Positions 1 through 16,528 of a stretch of DNA of 64,000 nt are shown piece by piece. Made by a program: the position numbers and the translations under genes. This DNA comes from Syngnathus acus. Taxonomy: Eukaryota; Chordata; Actinopteri; Syngnathiformes; Syngnathidae. How positions within the stretch are numbered: the first letter of the stretch is position 1; each line of letters begins with the position of its first letter. Location: contig NC_051101.1 in assembly GCF_901709675.1 (NCBI RefSeq), positions 2,164,501-2,228,500 on the forward strand, read 5' to 3'. The notes under the pieces are model-generated. The model ran no database searches and had not been told where the DNA came from. It saw only the letters and a list, made by a program, of their open reading frames with translations.

Positions 1-1338
1 GCGTTTGCTTGTTCACACACGAGTTCCGAAGGAGTGCCGTGACGTCACACTTGGGAGCGGTGCACACGTGGGAGTTATTGCGTTCATTTACGGGCCTCGC
101 GTTACGGTACACCCGCAAAAACGCTTGAGTTGGCATAGGCGCAATAAAAAACATGACCGTAGTACTGAGTATCTCTCCCATCACGTTCACAAAGACTTTA
201 AAAGATAAAGAGTTTTTTGAAATGCAATAGATATACTGATAGGAAAAAGGGAGGCTAGGCAATGAGCATAGGAACAATTGAAAAACAATTATTTGAGTTT
301 ACTTCGACGGATAAACCCGTTTTTCTCTTTATAGAAAACTTTCATTGGGAAGGCTTTCACACGTTTTTTCCAGCAGTTTCGTAAACTGATGCTGAAAGTA
401 GACCGTACTGTGTTCTGAAGCCATATTTACCGACAGTCTGTGTGAATGTGAGTAACTGCTCATAACTTTATCATGACAGACGCATCCGCTTGTGGGGAAT
501 CGTGCAGGCCCAAAAGAGGAAGTTGAGAATCTCAAGTTCTTCTGGGAAAGGCAGTACAGAAACTAACCTTGCACAAAGGTTGCACTTTGGTACACAACTG
601 TATCAAACAAAAGGTTTGCATGTATATAGCTCATCGCTTTTGTTCTTGTTCTAAATGTTCATGTAGCTTGAGTGAAACATGGTTCTGGTGTCATCATGCT
701 TGGGTGCCATTTATCTGCAGCTGGATCTGTGGTCTTAGATAAGGTGGAAGGAATTAGGAGCACTTTTAAGTAGGAGTTTGTGTTAGCACAGAACATTGAG
801 GCTTCTGCTAGAAAGAAAAAAAGGAAGGAAACACCTGTTAGAACATCTGAACTTTATTTGGGGTTGTGAGCGTTGACTCCCATTTGACATGTGATTGTTT
901 AATTCTGGACACAGATACATCCGTTAGAAGGTGTGCACACTTGGGCAACTACATTATAGCAGTTGAGTATGTTTACTTTCTCACTTGAAAAGATGAAAAG
1001 CTTATATGTGACTTTCGTGATGGTATATTAATATGCATACACACGCAGATTGTATCTAGGAAAAACTTGGAACGTCAGGTCAATCTTATCTCAAGGCAGA
1101 CTGGACTTATGTGAAGGTGTCAATCAAAACTGAGCTCCTCTCGAGACTGTTGAGCTTCAAATGTTGAGCATATACTGGAGTGCAAAGTTCACCTGAGGGT
1201 CACATTGTGTTTTTTCAAAGGAGGAAAAAAAAAAGGGGGGGTGGTGCTATTTAATTTGCTATTTCAAGCTAACACAAAAACTTTACGACTGCGGATCAAG
1301 TTATACTCCCAAATCTAGCGTTGCTTTAAGGCTGGGTC
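1..1338. other. Left flank, no recognised gene
   Basis: No reading frame here looks like a conserved protein; the open frames are short and low in coding character. Two strong transcription-factor-like words lie at the extreme left: a full palindromic cAMP response element TGACGTCA at 40-47 and an E-box CACGTG at 65-70. These could belong to a promoter of a gene beyond the left edge. A stretch of A followed by G lies near 1225-1241. The end of the ctps1 transcript is placed at about 1340-1388, so this block is taken as intergenic. Confidence 0.4.
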
Positions 1339-1769
1339 TTTATTACATCAAGGCATAAGTAATAAAAATGAACCTGAAGTACTTTATTATGACAATACTT
1401 GTAAGTATAAATACTCAATATTAGTGTACAAATATTGATATGTACATAAAACTGCATGGTGGAGTAGTTTGCAGGGCAGCCAACCAACTGGCAGAACTTT
1501 AGTCAATGCAAAATAATTCATTTGTGTAAAAGCATTTTAAAGCCATCGTCGAGCGTGCTAAACTCATCGCTATTCTATCCCCAACATAAAACTTTATACT
1601 GCTAATAATAAGCACACCCTTGACTAACAAAAACTATTTGAGACGTCCCTTGAAGCTTTATACATTCACCAAAGAGTATAAATAAGCAACAGTATATTTT
1701 ACCCAATAGCACGATAACTCGTTTCGAACGGCACTTTGTCACAAAGTCGTTGCCGAGTCGGCTCCGGCC
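1339..1769 (-). other. ctps1: ctps1 3' untranslated region with two poly(A) signals
   Basis: This is minus-strand sequence immediately downstream of the ctps1 stop codon. Read on the minus strand, canonical AATAAA hexamers occur at 1383-1388 and 1339-1344, so cleavage is likely within about 30 bases below each. The sequence is AT-rich, as expected of a 3'UTR. The exact end cannot be fixed without transcript data. Confidence 0.55.
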
Positions 1770-6446
<4,677 letters not shown>

Positions 6447-6461
6447 TGTCGCATCGGAGAT
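6447..6461 (-). other. ctps1: ctps1 5'UTR portion of the first coding exon
   Basis: On the minus strand a clear acceptor (TTGGTCCAG) ends at 6462, and the exon continues 15 nt to the start codon at 6446. The context GCGACAATGA has A at -3. The in-frame upstream ATG readable on the genome (MVQISDAT...) lies on the intron side of this acceptor, so the start at 6446 is chosen. It matches the N-terminus of vertebrate CTPS1. Confidence 0.8.
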
Positions 6462-7422
6462 CTGGACCAAAAGATAAAATAAAAATTGGAAGAAAGAACA
6501 GAAGACATAATGTCATAGTTGCATGCGGTTTACAGCTAAGAGAATGGCAATGATCCGAGAAGCTCGCCAACAAAATGCTTGAGGATCCCTGTCTGTCAGC
6601 TGACTTCAAAGAAGAATGATTACTTCATTTGCTTTTCCTCCGCGTTACATTCGTTTGCATGCAGCAGGCTTTTTCGACTGTTTTCACGGTCAACGCTTGA
6701 CCGTATTTTCACATCTTGAGAGTCACTATAAGCTTTAACCTTGTGTAATGGTCATATTGTTGTTACTCAGCCAGCGTTTGTGGGTCTGATGGAACCGTTG
6801 CATTTAGTGGCTTTTAATGCCTCACAATCAAACACTTGTTAAAATACTGAACAGATGTTTACCTTATCCCAATTACAACCAGTATAAACAATATATATGG
6901 TTAATATTTGCCCTTTACCTTTGATAGGTCACATTTATAACATCATGTATTCTGATATATGATCTTCACAGAAAATGAGCCAAAGTCAGTGAGTTTCAGT
7001 TTGAAAAGTTTATTCATTATATCGTTTTTCTTTTAATAAAAAATGAAAACGGGTCCCACAGACCCGAGCACCACACAAGGGTTTTAACCCTTGTTAACCA
7101 TCGCATTTAGGAAGACGTCATCAAAGAAGCGTGTCCAGCATTTAACACATGCACGCAAGTGAAAAGGCGGGAGTTCGACCTAGCTTAGCGGTTATTCCGC
7201 ATTTGGGCAAAACGCCACGTCGATGTATTCACTCGCTTTTGGTGTTCATTTCTAAAAGTTAAAAAACTATTTCAAGTACTGTGATGTTCCAAGAAATGAT
7301 TCAAACCCGAGTCACGTTAGCTTGCTCGTGGTAAGCGCTCATTGTCAACAGTCGACAAAATTGCAGACGTTCGCGTGTCAAGACGGTCGCAAATAAAGGT
7401 CATCAAGACTCACCATACTTAC
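6462..7422 (-). other. ctps1 first intron (inferred)
   Basis: 961 bp between an inferred 5'UTR donor (TTG then GTAAGTATGG on the minus strand, GT at 7422-7421) and the acceptor at 6463-6462. No coding exon, repeat or RNA gene was recognised inside it. A short run reading AATAAA on the plus strand near 7036 lies in AT-rich sequence and has no evident meaning. Confidence 0.5.
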
Positions 7423-7560
7423 CAAGCAACTATGCACAACAGTCGGGGTTAGTCCAATGGATGCGTTGTGATAATCAGCGTTATTCTTGCGTTTTGTTAG
7501 TATACGCGGAGAGTTTGGCACGCTTAAGTGAATGGAGGAACACGTGCGAGACGGGCTGAC
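7423..7560 (-). promoter_or_regulatory. ctps1: Inferred ctps1 untranslated first exon and core promoter
   Basis: The minus strand carries a near-consensus splice donor (GTAAGT) just below 7423, the natural partner for the acceptor before the first coding exon. Upstream of it are a CCAAT box (plus-strand CCAAT at 7454-7458) and a canonical E-box CACGTG at 7541-7546. No TATA box is obvious, as is usual for housekeeping genes. The start site is therefore placed roughly at 7450-7560 by inference; the exact position is not visible. Confidence 0.5.
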
Positions 7561-7840
7561 GTTTCTGCATGTTCTTCTTCTCCTACATGTCCCGCCGACT
7601 TAAAGGACTTTCAGTATACTGTTGCCCTCTATGGGTTACTATTAGATTGCAGCTTGAACAGAGAATTACGACAATTGCTTTTTTGCGTCTGGCGTTTAAT
7701 AATATTCGTAATAATTATTATGTCATTGTTTCTATTTTATTTGTCACAATTCATGTTGACGGATGTGTTCTTATTCGGGCAATAGGTTATTTATTTATTC
7801 ATTTATTTATTTGGTTTATTCGTGTTTTGCTTCCGCTGCT

Positions 7841-7973
7841 GCTATCACGTGGTCTAATCAAACTTTTTACTTCCGGAGTCACTCACTAAACCCCCCTAAA
7901 TTTGCTCCGCCGCGCCTCTTTCAAGATTGGCCAATCAGGAACGTGGCTCGTAGCAAAGAAGGACTTCCGGAAG
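7841..7973. promoter_or_regulatory. Promoter-like block with ETS, NF-Y and E-box motifs
   Basis: Within 133 bp there are an E-box CACGTG (7846-7851), an ETS site ACTTCCGG (7869-7876), a palindromic NF-Y/CCAAT pair ATTGGCCAAT (7926-7935) and a second ETS site in the palindrome ACTTCCGGAAG (7963-7973). This combination is typical of TATA-less, often bidirectional housekeeping promoters. It lies about 300-500 bp upstream of the inferred ctps1 start and just upstream of a possible plus-strand first exon ending at 8214. It could serve either or both. Confidence 0.5.
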
Positions 7974-8138
7974 ATTTTGCGCGAAGTTCGCATTGCAGAA
8001 TTTTACAAAAGTAAATAGATGATTTCAAGGTCGTTTTTCGGGTTATCTATTGTCCTCATATGTAAGCCGTTTTTGTAATTTCTTTTACAAACATCGAATT
8101 TCCTTTGTTTGTTCTGATAATTTGGACTGGTATGTTTG

Positions 8139-8152
8139 CCGCTAGATGGCGT
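8139..8152 (+). promoter_or_regulatory. CTCF-like motif
   Basis: CCGCTAGATGGCGT agrees with the vertebrate CTCF core CCASYAGRKGGCRS at about 12 of 14 positions by eye. It sits between the divergent promoter block and the candidate plus-strand donor at 8215. A YY1-like reading (ATGGCG) is an alternative. The match is by inspection only. Confidence 0.35.
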
Positions 8153-8313
8153 AAAGCTTCCACGATACGTTGCCTGACTGAGACACTGAGCAACGTGAGC
8201 CAACAATAACATGGGTAAGGTTATTCACACATATAATGGAGGGGAAATGAGACATCATTCAGTGTGACACGGGTATTTGTTTTATTGTTCCAGGAGGTAA
8301 TCTCTGCGGTTAA
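8140..8313 (+). ncRNA. Candidate divergent spliced transcript (noncoding or micro-ORF)
   Basis: On the plus strand a possible first exon ends ATGG at 8211-8214, directly followed by a strong donor GTAAGG. After 79 bp a good acceptor (TTTATTGTTCCAG) ends at 8293. Joining them gives only a seven-codon frame, MGGNLCG, with TAA at 8311-8313, so no real protein is indicated. The ETS/NF-Y block at 7841-7973 lies immediately upstream, as expected for a bidirectional promoter shared with ctps1. The 3' extent is unknown. This is an inference from splice-site quality and could be chance. Confidence 0.25.
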
Positions 8314-9350
8314 GTAACGCTTTATAAAATCAACGGGTGCTTCCCAAAATGTCACTCATGCCAAACAGATTGAGACATTAAGCGTCTCCCTCAATGTATG
8401 TACTAATGTGGCGCATGCTCCAGTTTTCTAATCCTGCACCAGTTTCCATCTAATTAAAGGCCTCATCCTCGCCACCTCATTTTCAAAAGTCGCTCCCTTC
8501 AATTACTGATGACAAGTGAGCACCGACACACATTAACCTCCTACGTGACGAGCTCCTCTGGCTGCTCGCCATCTCTCCCTGCAATAACAATCCAAAGGCA
8601 ATTCCACCTTTTTGGAATGTACTAATCACATTGAAGCAACGACGATAACACACTGCCTTGTCATGCCATGTTTTGCAATATGTTTTTGTCACGTGGTCCA
8701 CTGTTGGCCAAGTCAGCTGTGACGGCTCGCGCTGGGGTGTTAATTATTGTCTATACGTGTTTGCTATGTGATGTCTCTGAGCTTCCCACAAGAGAGAACA
8801 CCAAGACTGACGAAACCTGAGAAACGGATGATGAGCCACCTCAAATGACTGCAGGCTACGCGTCTCTAAAAATCGAAGACGTGACCTAATTCTTGCACCT
8901 ATTTCATGTCGAAGCTCATATAAAATTGATTGACTTTGCCACGATTAAAACGGTCGTCGTAATGTGATCGCGGCAGGGACGGATGTCTATGCTCGGTGAG
9001 GTTTAAGGAGATATTAAAATCGACCAAATTAAAAGTGAAATTGCATTCGTCTTTGCACGGTTTGATGCAGAGTAGCTCAGGCGTCAATCTGAAGAAACGG
9101 ATGTTTGCTAATGTTCAAAATCTCTGGAGGGATTTATCTCGCAACCTTCTTCCTGAACTAAAGCAGGTTACAGCATGCTAATAATGGGGCGCATTTGAAC
9201 CCGTCTGATCAAATTTAGTAAGGCCAGATTTTCGAATGTGTTTAAAAGATTATCCAAATTGATTATCCTGTGCTTCGGGGCATGTTTCCAGTGACTTTTT
9301 TTTCATCTCCTACCTGATGATCATAAATGTTGATCACGTTCGATATCTAT
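8314..9350. other. Intergenic, nothing recognised
   Basis: No conserved reading frame, RNA gene or repeat family was recognised here. The open frames on both strands are short and their translations resemble no family I know. Confidence 0.5.
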
Positions 9351-9720
9351 TAGGGATGGGCGAGTACCCATTGCAGGGTCATGACGGCCTTATTCCAATG
9401 TATCGGGTAGTCGTGAAGGAAGTTATTTCCTTGGCAAATTTGGACAAGAGCAGATAGCAGAAAACAGGAAGTCAGACAGACAGTCAAGGAAGTGACTCTG
9501 CAACCAGGAATAAAAGACACATTTGTGTCTAACATATTAATCGCAACACCAAATACATTAAAACAACTTTTTCTAAAAACCAAAGTGCCCTCAAATATGG
9601 GGTCCGTCGGGGGTCTACACCTCATGCTTCTCATGAAATCAACAGAAATGGAGCCACAGAGTATTAGAGTAATAGTCGATGTGTTGTATTTAAGTTCTAT
9701 CGCTGTACTGCAAAGTTAGA
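9351..9720. mobile_element. Probable degraded DNA-transposon fragment
   Basis: The segment opens at 9351 with TAGGGATGGGCGAGTACC, a terminal sequence I associate with abundant non-autonomous hAT-like repeats of fish genomes. A matching inverted terminus and a target-site duplication were not found at the right end, so the copy is either truncated or strongly diverged and the right boundary is approximate. Classification rests on recall of the terminal word. Confidence 0.35.
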
Positions 9721-12700
9721 TATAAGGTTGGGGTCAGGTGTCAGGCGCTGTGTCCTGCTCTGAAGAACTTATAGAGGCTCACACAAAAGAAACGGGAGCC
9801 CGCCGCAACCCCCGTGCGCATTATTTATGAATGGGATTGGTGCCTCTTGCTGTCCTCCTTCACTTTTGGAATGCGCAAAGTGGTGGATCGATTCAAGACG
9901 GGGTGGGCCACTGGGTCTGGGGGTGGGGCCCCAGATGGCTCCAAAGGCTTCCATGCAGGACGAGAAAAAGTGAGCCAATTAGTGTCACGGAGGGCAGCTC
10001 GTGTGCTCGGCGGCCCGGATAAATGCCGACGATGGCTTGGCCATGTGATGTGGGCAACGTGGCGGCTGCGCGCCAAACCGCAAAGCACCATGCAAGCGAT
10101 CCAGGCCTGCAGAGGGAAGTCACGCTAATAAACTTATTTTTGTTGTAATTTCATCCACGGACGAACAATCGATCGAATTCAAATTGATCATTGTGTCTCG
10201 ATAAGTTGAGTGCTTCGAGTCAAGTGGTTCATTGATGGTTGACTTGCCTTTACTGGATCTCAAGCCTAACCTCTAAGGCCAAAACATTTCTGTATTTTTA
10301 TTATCGTACAGATAGTTTGTTGCTTGTGTTTGTTTAAAAAAAAAAAAAAAAAAAGGGGACCTTGACAAAAATACCATATCGTATCATTAATCGCAATATT
10401 GAGAAAAAAATGGCCGTTTTTATTTTTTGCAAATCCTTCCAGCCTAATTTCATCTATGGAGAGCATCCAAATTACAAATTGGAGGGAAAGGCAATCACAG
10501 TGGGCTGCGTCATTTGCATAGCGTGATCGTTGACAAAGGTATCGTTATCCTCATCACGCAGCGGGGCACTACTCTTTTACCCCACCCCAAAAAACGCTAC
10601 TCTAATTTCTCTTTCTGACTGATGTGCTTTTTCAAAAATGCCATTTGCTTTCTCCTCACTGTACGAACGTACAACAGAAATGCATAATTCATGATGAAGA
10701 AATGGATTTGTATTCCTTTTAGCAAGCACGCAGAGCAACGAAATTGACCAGATTCTTTAGTGCTGGTCACTTGTTGCAAGGCGAAATTTATGGTGCATAA
10801 TAATTTCTTCCCTGAAGGCCAACGCATATGATTTGCATATGCTGGTCGCGCCTCATTGGAATGCGCTTCAATCAGCACAGCGTTACCTTGACTTAAGAGT
10901 TGAATTCATCGCGTGACAAAACTCGGGACTCCTTGTACGATGCATCAAATCGATATTCCACGTTGAAATAAAGTGAAATTCGTAGAACCTGTTCCAGACT
11001 CCCCCAAAAATCCAACAAAATATTTGTTTTTATGTCTTATGTATCCGTATCTGCATGGTCTGCTCTCCATCTTACTTTTTCATTTGATTGACAGGCCGGC
11101 ATTCAATTCCAGTTCCAAACATTTGTATCAAGTAGCATGTCAACAATAGCGCCATAATTATAGACTGTGAAGTGCTCCGGATTCGCACTTCTCCGTGGCT
11201 GCCCACCATTGTCTTCCCATTTACGTAAGCCGCCAGATATTGAGAAAAACAATGTCGCTCGAAGGGCGTTGCCTGTTTGTCGTGCGCTCAGACTTAAGTC
11301 TTCTGCCCTGCCTTCTGCAACTTGTGACAAGTCTCATTTGATTATACCGAGAAAGGAAGCTTGTATCTTTGGGGCCCTAAATAAGCCCTTGTTCTGGTGA
11401 GTGAGAGGCGAGCAAAGATGAGGATGAACCTTGGTGACTTGTGACCGTGCGTGTAGGGTCCGTCCGCCACATGTCCCTCTCAAGTCAGATGTTGGGCCCG
11501 GTCGAACAAGTGGCCCTTTTATTGACAACTCTCATGAGCTGAATAGCGCTCGCTTACTCCAATTGGCTGCGGCGGTGACCGTCTGTCGATACCAAAATAA
11601 AAAACACCCATGACCTCTGATTGTCAGGTTTGTTCATTTCTCATGAGGCTCCAGACAACACGCGATTACTAAATCACACTCTAATTAGAAATAATGTAGT
11701 TAAATAATGTCAGAGAATTATTAACTGGGAACAAAAACCTATTGAACCTATGACATGAAAAAAGGGACATGGGGGGAACTTGTCAAAACATGAAATAACA
11801 CAAATTCTCATAAAAGTCAACAAAAACACAGATTATGAAATGCTTATGTTTTGGGAATGTTAGTTAGTCAGTCAGTCAGTCAGTTAGTTAGTTCCCTTGC
11901 TTGATAGCTAGCGAGCTAGCTAGAAGGAAAAATTGGATAAATAGACTTGTCCCATGCAGAAACGTAGAACAAAACAATCCTAGTCAATGTATTCAAACCT
12001 CTTGCCACTGCCAGTGTAAAGATACAGAGTTATGTAAACTCTTACAAAATGGATGTGCCATCGTATGATCATGATTAGTTGTTCTGTATGCTGCGGTGCT
12101 CCGCAGTCTTGCCATTTGAAGCACATTTGATTTTGCCACCAGGACATCATAAGTCAAATGTCAGTGCATCATGTCCACAAAGGAGCTACAGTGTTGCACA
12201 ATGCAGTGTCCTATTTTGGTAGCCTTATCAATAGGGGATGTGTTCCTCAGCTTCTCAGCCGCGTCTTTGTCTGTGAGAAGTCCTCATGGAGCAGCGCGGG
12301 GGACAATGGGCAGCTTGATGGCAACGACGTCTCACTTTGGATCACATGTATAGAGGAATGCGGGAGCATGACCGGCCAGAACCGATGCGGTTATGGCCCC
12401 CGTGCGGACCGTAACCGTCTGCGAACGAGCCAAACGAGCGCTGAGGTTCATCGAGGTTTTGTCCGAGCTTCAAAGCCTCCCGTGGCTAAGTGCGGGAGAA
12501 AAGGCCGACTTGTTGCCACGAGAAACAAAAAGCTATTGACCGCTGACCTTTCCTGTCACAGAGCCCGTCTCGCGCTCGGTTGCTCACAAACAGTACCTGG
12601 ATACAGTACCTCTCCATAATATTCCTCTCTCTCCTGAATTTGATGGGCTTGAATTTAGCAGGAAACCATCCACCTAAGACCGTTGACTTTGACGACACTC

Positions 12701-15700
12701 GGCTTCCTCGCGCTTCGTCAAAAGTAATAATGGGAGGATCCCCCCCCCACAACCAATGAGTTTGGAATGCACCGCGCTTGTGCGATCAACCCCCCGCTGT
12801 CACCCGGCACTCGTGATGGGCTATTTTATGGCTAGCACGAGGGTGAGAGCAGCACACAAGACGTTAAAAAAACAACATGGGGCAAGGCCACGGGGAGGCA
12901 TTGCAATCCTCAGCTATTTGTAATGGACAACAAGAGGGGAGGGGCCAAGATGGATGTGATCTCACGTTAATTGCGTGGGCGCGCATGCATGTGTGCCACC
13001 GCAAGGGTGGGATGTGTTGGTGGAATTTCTGAGAGCAGTGCAGATTTTTTTTTTTTTTACAAGCGTGGCAGGGGTTTGCACTGTTGTGTACGTGCAAGTC
13101 AGCGAGTAGAGTGAGTGCGAGTGAGCCCGTGCTGCTTATCAGGACTGTGTGCATTTGGCCATATGTGTGCGTGAGTGAGTGCGCGACCTCGACACATGGC
13201 TGGGGGTAGTGACTGGAATCTTGCGAGTGTGATGTTAAATTTGACGTCATTGGGGACCAAAACAGACGATATTTTGGTAACAAGCACACTTTTGACTGTT
13301 GAATCTGTCATCGTCATCAAACCTTCCTTAAGAGTACAGGAAATTGAAATACGAATGGCATGCTCCACCTGGGACCGGTTTCCGGTCCGTCACAGGGTCT
13401 ATATGTGCCCACATCAAGACAAACAAACCTTGCACACTTGTACACTTTGTTCACTTTCAGTTTCCAAAAAGTCATAAAATGAACTCATCATTTCTTTGCT
13501 TGTAATCATTTGTCCTCTGCTCTTCTTCTTTCCTCTTCTTGCTTTTTCCGCCCGCCTGCCTGCCAGCTGCTAAGCCATTTGGAACCGAGTTGGTTATATA
13601 AAGACAAGTCAAGTTTCCTGCCCCGGCCAGCCAAGGTAAGCCAACTTCGCTTCCAGTATATCCCGCGTTGCAACACTTTTGTGTTTTGACACCTCCAAGA
13701 CTGTTTTGGGGCAGGAGTCGATATTTTCTCATCTGTAACACATCCATAAAAACGCCATCGTTAACGCTAAGTGCTGTTAACAAGTGGAAACAAAGTCCTG
13801 ACCTGATCAAAGTTAACATTTAGTGCTCTTAGGCTCAGTCATTTAAGATCTCGCCCAAGGTATCATATCCCGAACTTGGCATTATCTGGTAGCTTTCTGC
13901 CCAAGACCATCAAGCGAGAGTATTTTTAAAAATGCATGTCGTGGGATTCAGTCCACAGCATGCTCACTTTTAGCTTGAAACCCTTGTAATGGCTTTTGGC
14001 AGCATATTCCACATGTGAGCTGTTTTGATGTTTTTTTTTTTTTTCGGCTAGTCTTCTTAACATGACACTGACATGAGTGCGTAGTGACTCGACTCAAATG
14101 ACGCTCAGTGTGTTCATTAGCTGGCAGGAAAACATGAAGACTCCAGATGGATCTGTAAACAATCTTGGTGAAGCTCGAGATAAAAGTTTAGATTGAGGGA
14201 TTGCTGCTGGTTTCTTTCCTTAAGCTTTCCGTTTGTCCTCTATAACATGTTTGGATCCCATACTGGATGCGTTCCTCGCTTAGTGTTCTTTTTGTGCTTC
14301 TGCGTATCTTTCCTTTGACGTAGTCTTGAATTATTTTAGTATTTTTCCTTTTTACTGCGTGTCACTCACATCTCGGCTCCATCCACGAGCAGTTTCCTTC
14401 CCACTACGTATCATTTCTACGTGTAGTTTTTGTTTGTTACCATTGTTTCCGTTGTCTTCTTTGTTTGCTCATAGCTTGTCTCGGTACTCGCCCGTCCCTT
14501 TTTATCCAAACGTAAACGCTCTCCCGACTATTCATGCTAATGACATTCAAAGAAGCAACAAATAATAGGTAACATGAAACCAACTCACTGCATAGCAGCT
14601 CTCATAAAAGACTTTTGAAATGTACTGTTTGGATTCCGTGCGGTGTTTCAATTAAATCGGTCGAAGGGACACCAAACAGATTTCTAGCATTTTGGGACGA
14701 GCTTGGAGTGCCACCTGTTGCTTTGACATGCACTTTAACACAGCTGACTGTGGTTTTTGGTCTCAATCCACGTGCACACACCTTAAATCAACTTTACATG
14801 AGCAGGTTGGCTCCCGCCGAGGAATGATGAAAGTCAATTCTAATTGATCTTCTCTCTTCAGCCATCAGTCATACGCTTGCCCTTGGCTCAGCCGGCAGTC
14901 TATCCAGACTAGACCAGACCAGAGGTGCAACCAACATGCCCACTCTGGCATGCATAATCCCCCAACGCTGACCTGAATTCCTCCCTTTTTTTTTTTTTTT
15001 TAGTATTCCTGTCAGTGGCACCCACCCACTTTCCATTTCCTCTCTTTGGCTCCCGATGCCCTTTTCTGCCACATTGTTACTTTTGTCACGTCACTTGGTG
15101 TGAATTTGACACATTGGCTGCGCGTCACCTGTTTATCAGGATTTCACTTTGCGTAAACACTCAGGAAGGAGTGTGCGTGCGTGTCAATGCGGGGAGGGTG
15201 TTTCCAAGGTTACCGCAGAGGCACTAAATAACTGTGACAGCTGTGGCTGGGGACTCTAGTCAAGCAAAACGATATCGCCATAGATACAGAGCACTAGACG
15301 GCAACAACACTTCATTCCCCCGTGGCGTAAACACAAATAAATGAAGCCGCAACCGCAATTTGTGCGTCCTTCTTCAAGCAGGTCATTGAGTCTGTCATGT
15401 CATTGATTATCAGGAGATTGTGGGCGTGTTGCAAACGACAGTCACACCATTTCTAGAGGACCGCTTTTGAGGGACAACAAAACAACCGACGACAAACCGC
15501 GTCCACTTTATGCAGAGCGCTCGGAAGCAACGGAGAACGCTTCATTTTGTAATCTTTGCAGTCGTGCGCCCGTGGCCATCTGTGCCGCAGCCATGGTGTG
15601 TGCGTGCGCGTTGGTGTGTGCGCCTCTCGGCCTGCGTGACGTCTGTTCTAAGCCCCATGCGGGCTGGTGCACGCATTGGTCTCTCAGTCACCCAAAAGCA

Positions 15701-16402
15701 GATGTCGCCGGGGTGACGGGGAGTGCCAGATTGCGGTGGCAAGCGACCGGTGGCAAGTTGAAGGTGTCTCCGCCCCACCGTGCCCGGCAGATGGAAACTG
15801 AGGTCATTATCTGCTCGCTTAAAAAAAAACACCTTGAGTCAAGCTCCTATAGGAATCAATCAGTAACTGAGCAAGACATGAAAGTCTGAGCCAAATTTGT
15901 GTGTTCTCCATGAGATTCTCTGGCGAGACTTAGTGAAGCCCTTTGAACACCCCAGTTTCGATAAAAGCTCCATATAAGTACACTCCGTTTGCTGTTTATC
16001 ATTCCTACTCTGTAAAATAAATACATGAATAAAAGCTTGATACGCTGACAGAGAGTCGACGAAACAGCTCCGCAACCAAAGATGAACTGCGATATAGCGA
16101 GGGAACACCCCATTGACGTAAACTGCAATGTCAGCAAAGTTGAGTCCTTATGTCAAGAGACACGCCTTCCAAACACACAGTAATCTCACTCTGCCTGTTT
16201 GTTGCCCCGTCACGAAACGGTGACTTGTTTCTGTTGTTATACCTTAGTGCTAACCCTAACACAAACACAAACCTTCCTGTGTCCTGAAATCATCAGAGTT
16301 CAAGTTGTTTTATTCGCTTGCGCCATGTTGACCAGTCAAGAAAAAAAAATACAAAAAATTAAACCTGTACATAAGTATGTGTTTGTGTATATGTACTATA
16401 TG
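9721..16402. other. Intergenic block with simple repeats
   Basis: No gene recognised. Contents: a GC-richer block about 9840-10130 with overlapping short frames but no recognisable protein; 19 consecutive A then GGGG at 10336-10354; a GTTA/GTCA tetranucleotide array at 11861-11893 followed by GATAGCTAGCGAGCTAGCTAG; a C run near 12740; a T run near 13048; and T runs near 14032 and 14985. Long frames on the minus strand around 13100-13370 follow GTGA/GTGC-rich low-complexity sequence. Confidence 0.5.
11861..11893. repeat. Tetranucleotide repeat (TAGT)n(CAGT)n(TAGT)n
   Basis: A short interrupted tetranucleotide array: two TAGT units, four CAGT-type units, then TAGT units again, so the variant block is flanked symmetrically. 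It is followed by palindromic GCTAGC-rich sequence to about 11924. Confidence 0.85.

Positions 16403-16528
<126 letters not shown>

Noticed and set aside
7150-7200. tRNA B-box-like phrase GAGTTCGACC
   Set aside because: No A-box, acceptor stem or cloverleaf can be formed around it.
9825-10128. Overlapping frames of 76-104 codons on both strands
   Set aside because: A GC-rich open block with no recognisable protein, splice sites or start context.
12158-12619. 153-codon plus-strand frame
   Set aside because: No family resemblance and no supporting splice or promoter signals; length is within chance for the base composition.
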